Source: Glycomyces harbinensis (GTDB taxonomy: Bacteria; Actinomycetota; Actinomycetes; Mycobacteriales; Micromonosporaceae). From it: 64,000 nt of DNA. The stretch's first letter is position 1. Each line of letters opens with the position of its first letter. The stretch is taken from assembly GCF_900101745.1 (NCBI RefSeq), contig NZ_FNAD01000005.1, positions 1 to 64,000 of the forward strand, written 5' to 3'. Both the position numbers and the translations under genes were made by a program. The notes beneath the pieces were generated by a model. It had not been told where the DNA came from. It ran no database searches and was given only the letters and a program-made list of their open reading frames with translations. Below are positions 41,542 to 51,003 of the stretch, one piece after another.

Positions 41542-42477
41542 CTATGCGGCAGTCGCGGCGTGGTCCTTGGCGTTGCGGAACTCGGTGGGGCTCAGGCCCT
41601 TCCGGCGTTTGAAGGCGTTGCTGAAGCCGAACTGGTCGGCGTAGCCCACGATGCGGGCCACTTGGGCCACAGTGCGTTCGGGGTCGGCCAGGAGTTCCTC
41701 GGCGAGGTCCATGCGCCATTCGGTGAGGTACGTCAGGGGCGGTTCGCCCATGATCTCGTTGAAGCGCTTGGCGAGCAGGGCCCGGGAGACCCCGGCCTCG
41801 CCCGCGAGGTCGGCGACGGTCCAAGGGGTGGCGGGCCGGGTGTGGATGGCCTCCAGCGCCGGCCCGGCGACCGGGTCGGCGAAACCGCGGTACCAGGCCG
41901 GGGCCTGCCCGCCCTGCTGGTCGAACCAGGTCCGGAGCGTGCACACCAGGCCCCAGTCGCAGAGCCGGTCGATGTAGGCCTGCGTGCCGGGCTTGCGGCC
42001 GGCGATGTCGCGGATGCAGGCCTCGAGCATGCCGCACAGCTCGTCGGCGTCCTCGACGACCAGCGCCGTGGGCAGGGCGCGCATGAGCCGTTCGTGGCGC
42101 CGCCCCGAGGCCCGGTAGGCGCTGACGAACAGGGAGGTCGTCTCCCCTTCCCCCGCAGCGGAATCCGGGGCGTCCATGGCGCACTCCTCGGGGTCGAAGC
42201 AGGTGAGCCAGTAGTCGAGGTGCGGCCGCTCCACGGAGGCGGCCCGGTCGGCCATGCGGAACGGCTCGTTCGAGCGGACCAGCGCGGTCTGCCCGGCCCG
42301 GACGGGGATCTCGCGGCCGTCGGCGAGCAGGAGGACGCCGCCGCCGCGCAGGACGGTGACCATCGTGAGCGGGGACCGGTCGTCGAAGCCGACCACCCAG
42401 GGGGCGCTCAGCACGACGTCGCTGAGGACCGCGCCTTCCGACCGGATGCCGTTGAGGAGTTCACTGAGCGGGTCCAT
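41542..42477 (-). CDS. AraC family regulator with cupin domain
   Basis: 311 residues from the ATG at 42,477, six bases after TACGAT (leaderless). An N-terminal cupin_6-type ligand domain (LRGGGVLLLADGREIPVRAG) is followed by two HTHs: VADLAGEAGVSRALLAKRF and VAQVARIVGYADQFGFSNAF, then KRRKGLSPTEFR. It is divergent from the NAD(P)H oxidoreductase gene with ~110 bp between, the usual layout for a regulator and its target. Activation by a small aromatic or quinone-type ligand is a guess. Confidence 0.9.
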   Translation of the reverse strand: MDPLSELLNGIRSEGAVLSDVVLSAPWVVGFDDRSPLTMVTVLRGGGVLLLADGREIPVRAGQTALVRSNEPFRMADRAASVERPHLDYWLTCFDPEECAMDAPDSAAGEGETTSLFVSAYRASGRRHERLMRALPTALVVEDADELCGMLEACIRDIAGRKPGTQAYIDRLCDWGLVCTLRTWFDQQGGQAPAWYRGFADPVAGPALEAIHTRPATPWTVADLAGEAGVSRALLAKRFNEIMGEPPLTYLTEWRMDLAEELLADPERTVAQVARIVGYADQFGFSNAFKRRKGLSPTEFRNAKDHAATAA

Positions 42478-42585
42478 GCCCCAATCGTAGACGCTCACGC
42501 ATGAAGTCGAGCGCTGTGGCCATCGTTCGTCCACGGCTTCGCGGCTGTACTGGTCGTAACGCACCGCCACCGACCGGAGGACACC

Positions 42586-43236
42586 ATGGCCCCCACCGCA
42601 CTCGTCGTCGTCTCGCACCACCGCGCCGACTCGCTCACCGTCCACATCGGCGACGTGGTCGCCGCGCGCCTCAAGGAGGCCGGGTACGGGATCGACCTGC
42701 TCGACCTGCGGGCCGAGGGCTTCGACCCGCGCATGACCGAGGCCGACCAGCCCGACTGGAACGACCGCGACAAGGCCTACTCGCCCGAGGTCCGGGCGCA
42801 CATGGAGCGCGTCCTGGCCGCCGACGTGATCGTCCCGGTCTTCCCGGTGTACTGGAACGGCGCCCCGGCGCTCCTGAAGGGATGGATCGACCGGGTCTGG
42901 AACTACGGCTTCGCCTACGGGCGCAGCAGACCGCGCCTGGCCGGGAAGCGGATGCTGTGGCTGGGCCTGGCCGGGACCTCCGAGGGGGACGACTACACCG
43001 CGTGGATGAACGAGACGCTCGACCGCGTACTGCGCGAGGGCATCTCGATCTACAACGGCATCACCGAATCGGCGGTGAGGGTCCTCTACGACGCGGAGGC
43101 CGAACAGCAGCACGTCGACGCGCACGGCGACTTCGTCAAGGGCGAGGTCCTCACCGGTGCGGCCCGCGAGGCGCACTACGCGGCGATGGACCGCCTGGCG
43201 GCCGGGCACGTGGCGGGGTTCCTCGGCCTGGACTGA
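42586..43236 (+). CDS. NAD(P)H oxidoreductase, flavodoxin-like fold
   Basis: 216 residues, ribosome site GGAGG. Flavodoxin-like: LVVVSHHRADSLTVHI phosphate-binding start, DLLDLRAEGFDPRM, ADVIVPVFPVYWNGAPALLK with KGWIDRVWNYGFAYG, the pattern of NQO1/KefF-type quinone reductases. Probably reduces quinones or xenobiotics with FMN/FAD. Controlled, by position, by the divergent AraC regulator. Confidence 0.88.
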   Translation: MAPTALVVVSHHRADSLTVHIGDVVAARLKEAGYGIDLLDLRAEGFDPRMTEADQPDWNDRDKAYSPEVRAHMERVLAADVIVPVFPVYWNGAPALLKGWIDRVWNYGFAYGRSRPRLAGKRMLWLGLAGTSEGDDYTAWMNETLDRVLREGISIYNGITESAVRVLYDAEAEQQHVDAHGDFVKGEVLTGAAREAHYAAMDRLAAGHVAGFLGLD

Positions 43237-43281
43237 CGTCCGCGGGGCGGGCCCGGCCGGGCCCGCCCCGGCGCCGCGCCC

Positions 43282-43437
43282 TCACAGGCGCGCCAGGAGC
43301 CAGCCGAGGCCGGCCAGGAGCGCGATGAGGCCGAAGAACACGTAGATGGCCAGTTCGACCCAGTCGCTCGCCGACAGGCGCCTCCAGAAGCCCTTGCGGG
43401 GCCGCTCCGATCCGTTCGGGTCAGGGGTGTCGTTCAT
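43282..43437 (-). CDS. small single-pass membrane protein
   Basis: 51 residues from the ATG at 43,437, exactly six bases after TACGCT (leaderless). A polar N terminus with KGFWRRLSASDW, then one membrane helix (VELAIYVFFGLIALLAGLGWLL). Not recognised. Divergent from the ABC-F gene. Confidence 0.6.
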   Translation of the reverse strand: MNDTPDPNGSERPRKGFWRRLSASDWVELAIYVFFGLIALLAGLGWLLARL

Positions 43438-43522
43438 ATGTCCAGCGTAAACAGTGGCCGCGAGCACCACCAGGGCGCAAATGGCTTTGACGCGGCACTG
43501 TTGCGCCGCGAACAATCGGGGC

Positions 43523-45166
43523 ATGGGATTCGTGGATCTGTCCGGCGTGCGCTACGTCCTCGGCGACGGGAGGGCGCTGTTCGACGACGTGTCCTTCCGC
43601 GTCGGCGAGGGCGCGAAGGTCGCGCTCATCGGCGCCAACGGCGCGGGGAAGACCACGCTGCTCAACATCGTCACCGGGGCCCTCGCGCCCGCGGCCGGCA
43701 CCGTCGCGCACGCCGGGGGCCTGGGCGTCATGCGCCAGCTCGTCGGGATGCGGGAGGGGCTGCGGCCGCTGCGGGACCTCGCGGTGGGCCTGGCGCCGCC
43801 GAACGTCCGCGCGGTCGCCGCCCGACTGGCCGGGGCCGAGGCCCGCATGGCCGAGAAGGACGGCGAGCGGGCGCAGCTCGCGTACGCGCAGGCGCTCGCC
43901 GACTGGGGCGAGGCGGGCGGCTACGAGTTCGACGTCCTGTGCGACACCGTCGCGGTCCAGATCCTGGGCCTGCCATGGGAGTCCGTGAAGGACCGTCCGC
44001 TACGGACGCTGTCGGGCGGCGAGCAGAAGCGGTTCGCGCTCCAGCTGCTCCTGCAGGGGCGCGACGAGGTCCTCGTCCTGGACGAGCCCGACAACTTCCT
44101 CGACGTGCCGGCCAAACGCGAACTGGAGCAGGCGATCCGGGACTCGGACAAGTCGATCCTGTTCGTGTCCCACGACCGCGAGGTCCTCGCGAACGCGGCC
44201 GGGTCGATCGTCACGCTCGAGGCGGGCTCCACGTGGACCCACGGCGGCGGTTTCGCGACCTGGCACGGCGCCCGCGTCGCCCGCCACGAGCGCTTCGAGG
44301 AGCTGCGCCGCCGGTGGGACGAGGAGCACCACAAGCTGCGCGAGCTCATGCTCATGTACAAGAACAAGGCCGCGTTCAACTCCGACATGGCCTCGCGCTA
44401 CCGGGCCGCGCAGACGCGCCTGCGCAAGTTCGAGGAGGCCGGGCCGCCGCCTTCGCCGCCGCGCGAGCAGCGGCTGCGCGTCAAGCTCGAGGGCGGGCGC
44501 ACCGGCAAGCGGGCGGTGGTCTGCGAGCAGCTCGAGATGGAGGACCTGACGTTCCCGTTCGACCTGGAGGTCTGGTACGGCGACCGGGTGGCCGTGCTGG
44601 GCGCCAACGGGACCGGCAAGAGCCACTTCCTGCGGCTGCTCGCCCGCGGCGGCACCGACCCCGAGGGGGATCTCGGCGATCCCTCCCTGGAGCCGGTGCG
44701 CCACAACGGGACCGCGCGCCTGGGCGCGCGGGTCCGGCCCGGCCACTTCTCCCAGACCCACGAGCATCCGGAGTACGACGGGCGGACGCTGCGGGAGATC
44801 CTGTGGGACGGCGACCGCGACCGGCCCTCGCTCGACCGCTCCAAGGCCATGAGCGCCTTGAACCGCTACGAGCTCACCGATCAGTCCGAACAGGACTTCA
44901 AGACGCTCTCGGGCGGCCAGCAGGCGCGGTTCATGGTGCTCATGCTGGAGCTGTCGGGCGCGACCTGCCTGCTGTTGGACGAACCGACCGACAACCTCGA
45001 CCTCGCCAGCGCCGAGGCGCTCGAGCAGGGCCTGAACGCCTTCGAGGGCACCGTGATCGCGGTGACCCACGACCGCTGGTTCACGCGCGGCTTCGACCGC
45101 TTCGTGGTCTTCCGGAACGACGGCGAGGTCGTGGAGTCGGACGAGCCGGTGTGGGACGTGCGCTGA
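43523..45166 (+). CDS. ABC-F family ATPase
   Basis: 547 residues with two ATPase domains and no membrane segments. Walker A GANGAGKTT and GANGTGKSH, signature LSGGEQKRF and LSGGQQARF, Walker B VLVLDEPDNFLDV and LLLDEPTDNLDL, and switch histidines SHDRE and THDRW. ABC-F proteins act on the ribosome in translation or antibiotic protection. The subtype is not clear. The interdomain linker (about residues 240-310) is moderate in length and includes MLMYKNKAAFNSDM. The promoter TTGACG-18-AACAAT ends six bases before the ATG. Confidence 0.92.
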   Translation: MGFVDLSGVRYVLGDGRALFDDVSFRVGEGAKVALIGANGAGKTTLLNIVTGALAPAAGTVAHAGGLGVMRQLVGMREGLRPLRDLAVGLAPPNVRAVAARLAGAEARMAEKDGERAQLAYAQALADWGEAGGYEFDVLCDTVAVQILGLPWESVKDRPLRTLSGGEQKRFALQLLLQGRDEVLVLDEPDNFLDVPAKRELEQAIRDSDKSILFVSHDREVLANAAGSIVTLEAGSTWTHGGGFATWHGARVARHERFEELRRRWDEEHHKLRELMLMYKNKAAFNSDMASRYRAAQTRLRKFEEAGPPPSPPREQRLRVKLEGGRTGKRAVVCEQLEMEDLTFPFDLEVWYGDRVAVLGANGTGKSHFLRLLARGGTDPEGDLGDPSLEPVRHNGTARLGARVRPGHFSQTHEHPEYDGRTLREILWDGDRDRPSLDRSKAMSALNRYELTDQSEQDFKTLSGGQQARFMVLMLELSGATCLLLDEPTDNLDLASAEALEQGLNAFEGTVIAVTHDRWFTRGFDRFVVFRNDGEVVESDEPVWDVR

Positions 45167-45178
45167 CCGGGGGCCGTT

Positions 45179-45367
45179 TCAGCGCAGCGTGATCGCGCCG
45201 GCCGGGCACAGGGCGGCGGCGTCGGCGATCGCGGTGTCGCAGTCCTCGGCCTCGTCGGCGAGGAGCACGACCCGGCCGTCCTCGTCGTCCTGCTCGAAGT
45301 AGTCGGCGGCGGTCAGGACGCACATGCCGGCGCCGACGCAGCGTTCGCGGTCCACTCGGATGCGCAT
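45179..45367 (-). CDS. ferredoxin, [3Fe-4S] type
   Basis: 62 residues. Cysteines C10 and C16 in ERCVGAGMCVL and C54 in LCPAGAI are the three ligands of a [3Fe-4S] cluster. A further C43 is not in ligand position. Such small ferredoxins pass electrons to bacterial P450s. It lies 11 bp downstream of the P450 gene on the same strand and is surely its partner. A reductase is not nearby. Confidence 0.93.
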   Translation of the reverse strand: MRIRVDRERCVGAGMCVLTAADYFEQDDEDGRVVLLADEAEDCDTAIADAAALCPAGAITLR

Positions 45368-45378
45368 GGTCTGCTCCT

Positions 45379-46599
45379 TCACCAGGTCACGGGGAGTTCG
45401 GCGACGCCGTAGAAGCTCTGGCCGGTGACGAGCGGGACCTCGTGGGCGGGCACGGCCAGCCGCAGGCCGGGGAGGCGCCCGATGAGCCCGGCGAAGGCGA
45501 TGCGCATCTCCATGCGCGCCAGCTGCTGTCCGAGGCACTGGTGGACGCCGTGGCCGAACGTGAGGTGGCCCTTGGCGTCGGCGGTGACGTCGAGCCGGTC
45601 GGGTTCGATGAAGTGCGCCTCGTCGCGGTTGGCCGTCTGCACCGACACGGTGACGTACTCGCGCGCTTTGATCTGGTGCCCTTCGAATTCGAAGTCGGTC
45701 TTGACCTGCCGGATCAGTCCGGTGTGGATGATGGTGAGGTAGCGCAGGAGCTCCTCGACGGCGCCGGCCATGAGGTCGGGGCGCCCGCGCAGGAGGTCCC
45801 ACTGGTCGCGGTTCTCCAGCAGGGCCATGGTGCCCAGGGCGAGCATCTTCGCGGTGGTCTCGTGCCCGGCGATGAGCAGCAGGGCGGCCATGCCGGCGAC
45901 CTCCGCCTCGGACAGGTCGGGGTCGGCGGCGAGGTCGGAGAGCAGGTCGTCGGTGGGGGCGGCCCGCTTGGCGGCGGCCAGTTCGCCGAGGAAGGCGAAG
46001 AGGGCGTTCATGGCGGCCTCTTTGGCTCCGGCGCCGGCATCAATGGTGAACAGGGCGCGGGAGTCGGCTTCGAAGCGGTCGCGCCGCTCGTAGGGGACGC
46101 CGAGCAGTTCGCAGATCATCATGGAGGGCACGGGGACGGCGAACTGCGCGACGAGGTCGGCGGGCCGGGGCCCGGCGGCGAGGGCGTCGAGGCGGTCCTG
46201 GACGTGCCGTTCGATGCGCGGTTCGAGTGCTTTCATGCGCTTGACGGTGAAGACGCCGGTGAGCTTGCGGCGCAGGCGGGTGTGGTCGGGCGGGTCCATC
46301 TCGATGAACATGCCGGGGGTGGCGGGGAAGTCGCCTTCGAAGTCGGCGTAGGCCTCGATGCCGGGCATGGGGATCGGCACCTGGACGGGGCTGCCGAGGC
46401 GGGCGCTGAAGCGGGGGTCGGCGAGGACCTTGCGGGCCAGGCGGTGGCTGGTGACGAGCCAGCCCAGGTCGCCGTTGGGGTGGTAGCGCAGGCGCCGCAT
46501 CTCGGCCCCGCGGTGCAGGGCCATGACGGCGGCGGGCGGGTCGAAGGGGGTCTCGCGGTCGAGCGGGATGCCGTACGGGACGGTTTCGGAAGCGGACAT
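45379..46599 (-). CDS. cytochrome P450
   Basis: 406 residues. I-helix AGHETT (244-249) with the oxygen-activating Thr, ExxR as Glu283-Arg286, and heme loop FGHGVHQCLG with Cys355. Class I, soluble, close in pattern to CYP105-type enzymes (EMDPPDHTRLRRKLTGVFT). Monooxygenation of an unknown small molecule. Co-transcribed with the ferredoxin. The upstream 23-bp palindrome suggests ligand-controlled repression, perhaps by a TetR-type protein not found in the window. Confidence 0.95.
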   Translation of the reverse strand: MSASETVPYGIPLDRETPFDPPAAVMALHRGAEMRRLRYHPNGDLGWLVTSHRLARKVLADPRFSARLGSPVQVPIPMPGIEAYADFEGDFPATPGMFIEMDPPDHTRLRRKLTGVFTVKRMKALEPRIERHVQDRLDALAAGPRPADLVAQFAVPVPSMMICELLGVPYERRDRFEADSRALFTIDAGAGAKEAAMNALFAFLGELAAAKRAAPTDDLLSDLAADPDLSEAEVAGMAALLLIAGHETTAKMLALGTMALLENRDQWDLLRGRPDLMAGAVEELLRYLTIIHTGLIRQVKTDFEFEGHQIKAREYVTVSVQTANRDEAHFIEPDRLDVTADAKGHLTFGHGVHQCLGQQLARMEMRIAFAGLIGRLPGLRLAVPAHEVPLVTGQSFYGVAELPVTW

Positions 46600-46648
46600 C
46601 GGGTCTCCTCTGGCGGGTGTTCGCGCGCGGCGCGGCCGGCGGATATCT

Positions 46649-46671
46649 ACGTATATAGAGACTATACGTAT
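46649..46671. promoter_or_regulatory. palindromic operator candidate upstream of the P450
   Basis: TACGTATA-7-TATACGTA, perfect 8-bp arms in an AT-rich island 50 bp before the P450 ATG, within otherwise very GC-rich DNA. A weaker outer pair (CTACG...CGTAG) extends it. Its size suits a TetR-family dimer. Confidence 0.6.
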
Positions 46672-46739
46672 ATGCGTAGGCGCGCAATCCTCCCTCGCGA
46701 GAACTTGGGAGAACGGCGTCTGAGCTGCGGCGGAACCGG

Positions 46740-47567
46740 TCAGATGAGTTCGAGGAGCTCCTCGATGTACTGGGCGACCCCGTCGTCGTTGTTGCCGGCG
46801 GGGGCGATCTCGCTGGCGGCGGCCTGGACCCACGGGTGCCCGTTGGGCATCGCGACCGAGTGGCCGGCGGCCTTGATCATGGACAGGTCGTTGGTGGCGT
46901 CGCCGAAGACGAGCACGTCGCTCCAGTCGATGCCGAACTTGTCGAGCACGATCTGGATGCCGGCGGCCTTGGTGACGCCGACCGGGCAGACCTCGAGCAT
47001 GCCCACGCCGGACTCGGTGACGGTGACCATGCCCGGGTCGACCACGTCCTGCGCGGCGACCAGGAGCTCGGGGCCGGTGTGGTGGTCGGACACGAAGTAG
47101 CCCTTGACCATCGGGCCGGTGAAGGCCTCTTCGCGGGGCGCGGTCTCCAGCACCACTGCGGGCCAGGGCCAGTCGGGCATGGGGTCGCCGGTGAGGTTGC
47201 GTTCGGGGTCGGCCGGTTCGGCGATGGCCCGCAGCGGGCCGACCTCGGCCTCGACCAGGCGCAGGGCCTTGTGGAGGATCGCGCCGTCGACGGAGCGGTC
47301 GGCGAGCTGGACCACCGAGTCGTCGTAGCGGCATTCGTACACGAACGCGCCCTGGGCGAGGACCAGGAAGTCCGCCGAGGGGACGTCGTTGCGGCACAGG
47401 TCGAGCAGCCGCGGCCCGCGGCCGGTCGCGCCGACGAGCATGACGCCCGCGGCGGCCAGGCGCTTGAGCGCGGCCATGGTGCGCGGCGAGACGGACTCGT
47501 CGGATCGCACGACGGTGCCGTCGAGGTCCGTGGCGACGAGCCGGGGTGCCCGGGCCAGTTGGATCAT
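46740..47567 (-). CDS. HAD family hydrolase, Cof type (first of two)
   Basis: 275 residues. HAD motif I ATDLDGTVVRSD, motif II GATGRGP, motif III Lys in VTKAAGI and motif IV FGDATNDLSMI, with the type IIB cap between II and III. Cof-type phosphatases act on sugar phosphates and other small phosphates. The substrate is unknown. A paralogue follows upstream at 47,623. Confidence 0.92.
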   Translation of the reverse strand: MIQLARAPRLVATDLDGTVVRSDESVSPRTMAALKRLAAAGVMLVGATGRGPRLLDLCRNDVPSADFLVLAQGAFVYECRYDDSVVQLADRSVDGAILHKALRLVEAEVGPLRAIAEPADPERNLTGDPMPDWPWPAVVLETAPREEAFTGPMVKGYFVSDHHTGPELLVAAQDVVDPGMVTVTESGVGMLEVCPVGVTKAAGIQIVLDKFGIDWSDVLVFGDATNDLSMIKAAGHSVAMPNGHPWVQAAASEIAPAGNNDDGVAQYIEELLELI

Positions 47568-47622
47568 GCGTCCTCCTTGGTAGTCGCGCTGCGATCGGCA
47601 ACCGCGAACCGGTTGCGTCGCT

Positions 47623-48477
47623 TCAGAACTCGAACCAGCGTGACAGGACCTTCGCCACGCCGTCCTCCCACACGGCGGGGGCCGTCTCGTCGGCGGCGGC
47701 CCGCACTTCGGGTTCCGCCTGTCCCATCGCGACGGCGTATCCGGCCCACGCGAACATGGTGAGGTCGTTGTGGGCGTCGCCGAAGACGACGGTGTCGGCC
47801 GATGATACGCCGTAGTACTCGGCGATGCGGGCGATGCCGGTGGCCTTGCTGACCCCGGGCGGGCCGACGTCGACCCAACCGTTGTAGCCGACTTCGACGT
47901 GGTAGTCGGCGGGGTCGAGCCCGGCGCCGTCGGCCAGGCGCATCGCGTTGGGGCAGCGCATGCCGCCGCCGTAGCGGTTGTCGGAGTCGACGCGGGCGAC
48001 CAGGCGCGGGGCCGGGCGGGCCGCGAGCGCCTCGAGGGTCACCTCGCCGGCCCACTGGGCGGGGAAGTCGCGGCGGAAGCCCGCGGTGTGCCACCAGCCG
48101 TCCAGGTCCCATTCGACCGCGAACTCGACCTTCGGGTCGCTGGCGCGGAAGGCCTCGACGGCGACGCGGGCGTCGACGGTGGCCTGGTGGGAGATCTCGC
48201 CCAGGCCCAGGTCGTACTCGCCGGCGCCGTGGGAGGCGGAGACGAACCCGTCGACCAGGCCCAGGTCGGCGGCGGTGCGCACGGCGCCCCAGATGGCGCG
48301 GCCGGTGACGACCGCGACGGGGACGCCGGCCTCGCGCACGGCGCGGATCGCGTCGACCACCGCGGCGCTGGGCCTGGTCAGCTGCTGGTCGTGGTAGTCC
48401 ACGACCGTGCCGTCGAGATCGACGGCGACGAGCTTCGGGGGCGTCTGCCTGAGGGCGGCCGGGGCGATGTCTGACAC
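47623..48477 (-). CDS. HAD family hydrolase, Cof type (second of two)
   Basis: 284 residues from the GTG at 48,477, six bases after TACGGT (leaderless). VDLDGTVVDYHD, VVTGRAIWG, VSKATGI and FGDAHNDLTMF give all four HAD motifs. Similar order and length to the downstream gene, so the two arose by duplication, but the cap regions differ (this one has EWDLDGWWHTAGF), suggesting different substrates. The 55-bp gap suggests one transcript. Confidence 0.92.
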   Translation of the reverse strand: MSDIAPAALRQTPPKLVAVDLDGTVVDYHDQQLTRPSAAVVDAIRAVREAGVPVAVVTGRAIWGAVRTAADLGLVDGFVSASHGAGEYDLGLGEISHQATVDARVAVEAFRASDPKVEFAVEWDLDGWWHTAGFRRDFPAQWAGEVTLEALAARPAPRLVARVDSDNRYGGGMRCPNAMRLADGAGLDPADYHVEVGYNGWVDVGPPGVSKATGIARIAEYYGVSSADTVVFGDAHNDLTMFAWAGYAVAMGQAEPEVRAAADETAPAVWEDGVAKVLSRWFEF

Positions 48478-48607
48478 ATGTCAACCGTAACCCCGCCGGG
48501 GTGAACGGCAGGGTACCGAGCGGTTGAACTCACGCCGCTGCGCTGGTGACAACCCGCAATCACACCAAACCCACCCATCGCGTCGGCTTCCGGCATACGG
48601 TTCGTCT

Positions 48608-48973
48608 ATGGGCGAGATCACGATCGAACGCGTCTACGACTACCGCCGGGACCCGCAGCGGGACGGGACGGTGTTCCTGGTCGACCGGCTGTGGCCGCGA
48701 GGGGTCTCCAAGGAGGACCTCGAGGGGGTCACCTGGGCGCAGGACGCCGCGCCGTCGCCGAACCTGCGGATCTGGTTCGGCCACATGGCCGACCGCTTCG
48801 AGGAGTTCACCGGCCGATACCGCAGCGAACTCGACGGCCACCCCGAGCGCGCCCAGCCGCTCCTCGAAGCGGCCGAGGCGGGCCCGGTCACCCTCCTCTA
48901 CGCCGCCAAAGACCCCGAGGTCAACCACGCCCTGGTCCTGAAAGCGTGGCTCGAAGAGCAGCAGACCGCCTAG
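48608..48973 (+). CDS. DUF488 family protein
   Basis: 121 residues from the ATG at 48,608, six bases after TACGGT. DUF488 signatures: RVYDYRRDPQRDGTVFLVDR, LWPRGVSKEDL, APSPNLRIWFGHM, FTGRYRSEL and VTLLYAAKDPEVNHA. A role in nucleic-acid or thiol chemistry has been suggested, but none is established. A dispersed repeat begins 13 bp after its stop. Confidence 0.9.
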   Translation: MGEITIERVYDYRRDPQRDGTVFLVDRLWPRGVSKEDLEGVTWAQDAAPSPNLRIWFGHMADRFEEFTGRYRSELDGHPERAQPLLEAAEAGPVTLLYAAKDPEVNHALVLKAWLEEQQTA

Positions 48974-48985
48974 AGGGCCCGAAAC

Positions 48986-49169
48986 TGTCGGACCCCCGTG
49001 GCAGGGTTCTTGAACCGGGGGCCCAACGGACCGCCTCCGTTGGCTCTGCCCCTGCCCGAAAACCAGGCCGAAAGGTGAGCGCCACTTGCTTTGCGCTGTC
49101 GGCGATTGCGGCCCGCAGTCTGGCCGAGAATGTCGGACCCCTGTGTCACGGTCGTTGAACCGGGGGCCC
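48986..49169 (+). repeat. 184-bp inverted repeat, left copy
   Basis: Matches the reverse complement of 51,004-51,187 at 176 of 184 positions with no gaps. It contains two copies of a shorter dispersed repeat (TGTCGGACCCC...CACGG..TTGAACCGGGGGCCC, at 48,986 and 49,131) separated by about 60 bp of sequence also shared by both arms. It flanks serS and the zincin gene with its partner. Confidence 0.9.
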
Positions 49170-49211
49170 ATCGGACCGCCACCGCCTGCTCTGACCCTGC
49201 CCGAAAACCGG
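49131..49211 (+). repeat. dispersed repeat unit
   Basis: About 80 bp, from TGTCGGACCCCTGTGTCACG to CTGCCCGAAAACCGGG. The same unit occurs at 48,986, twice inverted near 51,004-51,187, and at 54,449 and 54,674. Its central TTGAACCGGGGGCCC is invariant. Confidence 0.8.
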
Positions 49212-49212
49212 G

Positions 49213-49246
49213 AGCGGCCCGCCGACTTCGCAGTCGGCGGGCCGCT
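49213..49246 (-). terminator. serS terminator
   Basis: Perfect 15-bp arms (AGCGGCCCGCCGACT and complement) with a 4-nt loop, 25 bp after the serS stop. Confidence 0.8.
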
Positions 49247-49270
49247 TCGCGTCTTCGGCAGGTCGGGCGC

Positions 49271-50533
49271 TTACGCCTTCTTCGGTTCGATGACGTCCTT
49301 GCCCAGGAAGGGCTGGAGCGCCTTCGGGACCGCCACCGACCCGTCGGGCTGCTGGTGGTTCTCCAGGATCGCCACCAGCCAGCGCGTGGTGGCGAGGGTC
49401 CCGTTCAGGGTCGCGGCCACCGCGTTCTTGCCCTGCTCGTCGCGGTACTTCACGTTCAGGCGGCGGGCCTGGAAGGTGGTGCAGTTCGAGGTCGAGGTCA
49501 GCTCCCGGTACCGGCCCTGGGTCGGCACCCACGCCTCGCAGTCGAACTTGCGCGACGCCGACGTCCCGAGGTCGCCCGCGGCGACGTCGATGACCCGGTA
49601 GGGCAGCTCCATCTTCTGCAGCATCTGCTCCTCATAGGACAGGAGCTTCTCGTGCTCGGCCGCGGCGTCCTCGGGGCGGCAGAACGCGAACATCTCGACC
49701 TTGTCGAACTGGTGGACGCGGATGATCCCCCGCGTGTCCTTCCCGTACGACCCCGCCTCGCGCCGGAAGCACGAGGACCAGGCCGCGTAGCGGCGCGGCT
49801 GCATCAGCTCGCCCAGGTTCTCCCCCGAGTGGTACGCCGCCAGCGGCACCTCCGAGGTGCCGACCAGGTACATCTCGTCGCGTTCGAGGTAGTAGATCTC
49901 GTCGGCGTGCTCGCCGAGGAAACCCGTGCCCTCCATGGCTTCCGGGCGCACCAGCACCGGCGGGATCATCGGCGTGAAGCCGGTCTCGACGGCCTGCTGG
50001 ATGGCGAGGTTGAGCATGGCGAGCTGGAGCAGCGCGCCGTCGCCGGTCAGGTAGTAGAAGCGCGCGCCGGAGGTCTTCGCGCCGCGCTCGGTGTCGAGCA
50101 GGCCCAGCGCGGTCCCGATCTCGAGGTGGTCGCGGGGGTCGGCGATGTCGCGCTTCTCGCCGACCTCGCGCAGCACGATGTAGTCGTCCTCGCCGCCGGC
50201 CGGGGCGCCGTCGGCCACCAGGTTCGGCAGCGACTTCGCGGCGGCGTCGAACGCCGAAGCGGTCGCGGTGACCCGCAGCTCGGCGGCCTTGACCTCCTCC
50301 GAGAGGGTCTTGGTGCGCTCCAGTAGCGCCTGCTTCTCCTCGGGGCCGGCCCCGGCGATCCGCTTGCCCAGGCCCTTCTGCTCGGCGCGGAGGGTCTCGA
50401 AGGACTGGAGGGCGCTGCGGTGCTCGGCGTCGGCGGACAGCAGGGAGTCGACGGCGTCGGCGGACGCGCCCCTCTTGCGCTGGCTGTCGCGGTAGGCGTC
50501 CGGGTCGTCTCGCAGTGCTCGCAGATCAATCAC
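49271..50533 (-). CDS. serS: serine--tRNA ligase
   Basis: 420 residues from the GTG at 50,533, chosen because the -10 TAATCT ends seven bases upstream and the protein then begins [18 protein letters not shown] as usual. The ATG two codons earlier is only one base from the -10. An N-terminal coiled-coil arm ([12 protein letters not shown]) binds tRNA-Ser. Class II motifs: motif 1 near [17 protein letters not shown], motif 2 [20 protein letters not shown], motif 3 [16 protein letters not shown]. Essential gene, placed between 184-bp inverted repeats. Confidence 0.97.
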   Translation of the reverse strand: MIDLRALRDDPDAYRDSQRKRGASADAVDSLLSADAEHRSALQSFETLRAEQKGLGKRIAGAGPEEKQALLERTKTLSEEVKAAELRVTATASAFDAAAKSLPNLVADGAPAGGEDDYIVLREVGEKRDIADPRDHLEIGTALGLLDTERGAKTSGARFYYLTGDGALLQLAMLNLAIQQAVETGFTPMIPPVLVRPEAMEGTGFLGEHADEIYYLERDEMYLVGTSEVPLAAYHSGENLGELMQPRRYAAWSSCFRREAGSYGKDTRGIIRVHQFDKVEMFAFCRPEDAAAEHEKLLSYEEQMLQKMELPYRVIDVAAGDLGTSASRKFDCEAWVPTQGRYRELTSTSNCTTFQARRLNVKYRDEQGKNAVAATLNGTLATTRWLVAILENHQQPDGSVAVPKALQPFLGKDVIEPKKA

Positions 50534-50587
50534 GCCCATCAGATTACCGGCCGGGTCTGTGCGCCTTCGAGCGCATATTGTGGGCGT

Positions 50588-50941
50588 GTGGCGGTAGATA
50601 TGGACGAGACGGACTTCGAAGCGGCGGTGGCCGACGCGTTGGACGCGGTACCGGTCGAGTTGATGGCGATGCTCGACAATGTGGCGATTCTGGTCGAGGA
50701 CGAACCCGAAGGGACCGAGAAGGAACTGCTCGGTCTCTACCAGGGGACGGCGCTGACCGACCGCGGCTGGGAGTACGGCGGAGTCCTGCCGGACACGATC
50801 ACGATCTACCGCGGCCCGACGCTGCGCATGTGCTCGAGCCCCGAAGAGGTGATCGAGGAGGTCGCGGTGACAGTGGTGCACGAGATCGCCCACCATTTCG
50901 GCATCGAGGAGGCCCGCCTCCACGAACTCGGCTGGGGCTGA
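50588..50941 (+). CDS. minimal zincin-like metallopeptidase
   Basis: 117 residues from the GTG at 50,588, six bases after TATTGT. The zinc motif [20 protein letters not shown] at the C terminus (HExxHxxGxxxxxxxxxG) and DTITIYRGP identify the small actinobacterial metalloprotease family (PF06262). Divergent from serS with overlapping upstream regions. Physiological substrate unknown. Confidence 0.92.
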   Translation: MAVDMDETDFEAAVADALDAVPVELMAMLDNVAILVEDEPEGTEKELLGLYQGTALTDRGWEYGGVLPDTITIYRGPTLRMCSSPEEVIEEVAVTVVHEIAHHFGIEEARLHELGWG

Positions 50942-51003
50942 GCCGGGCCGTATCAGGGGCAGCGCGGAGCGGGCTTTTCGGCCGGGTCTCCCGCCGTATT
51001 CGC

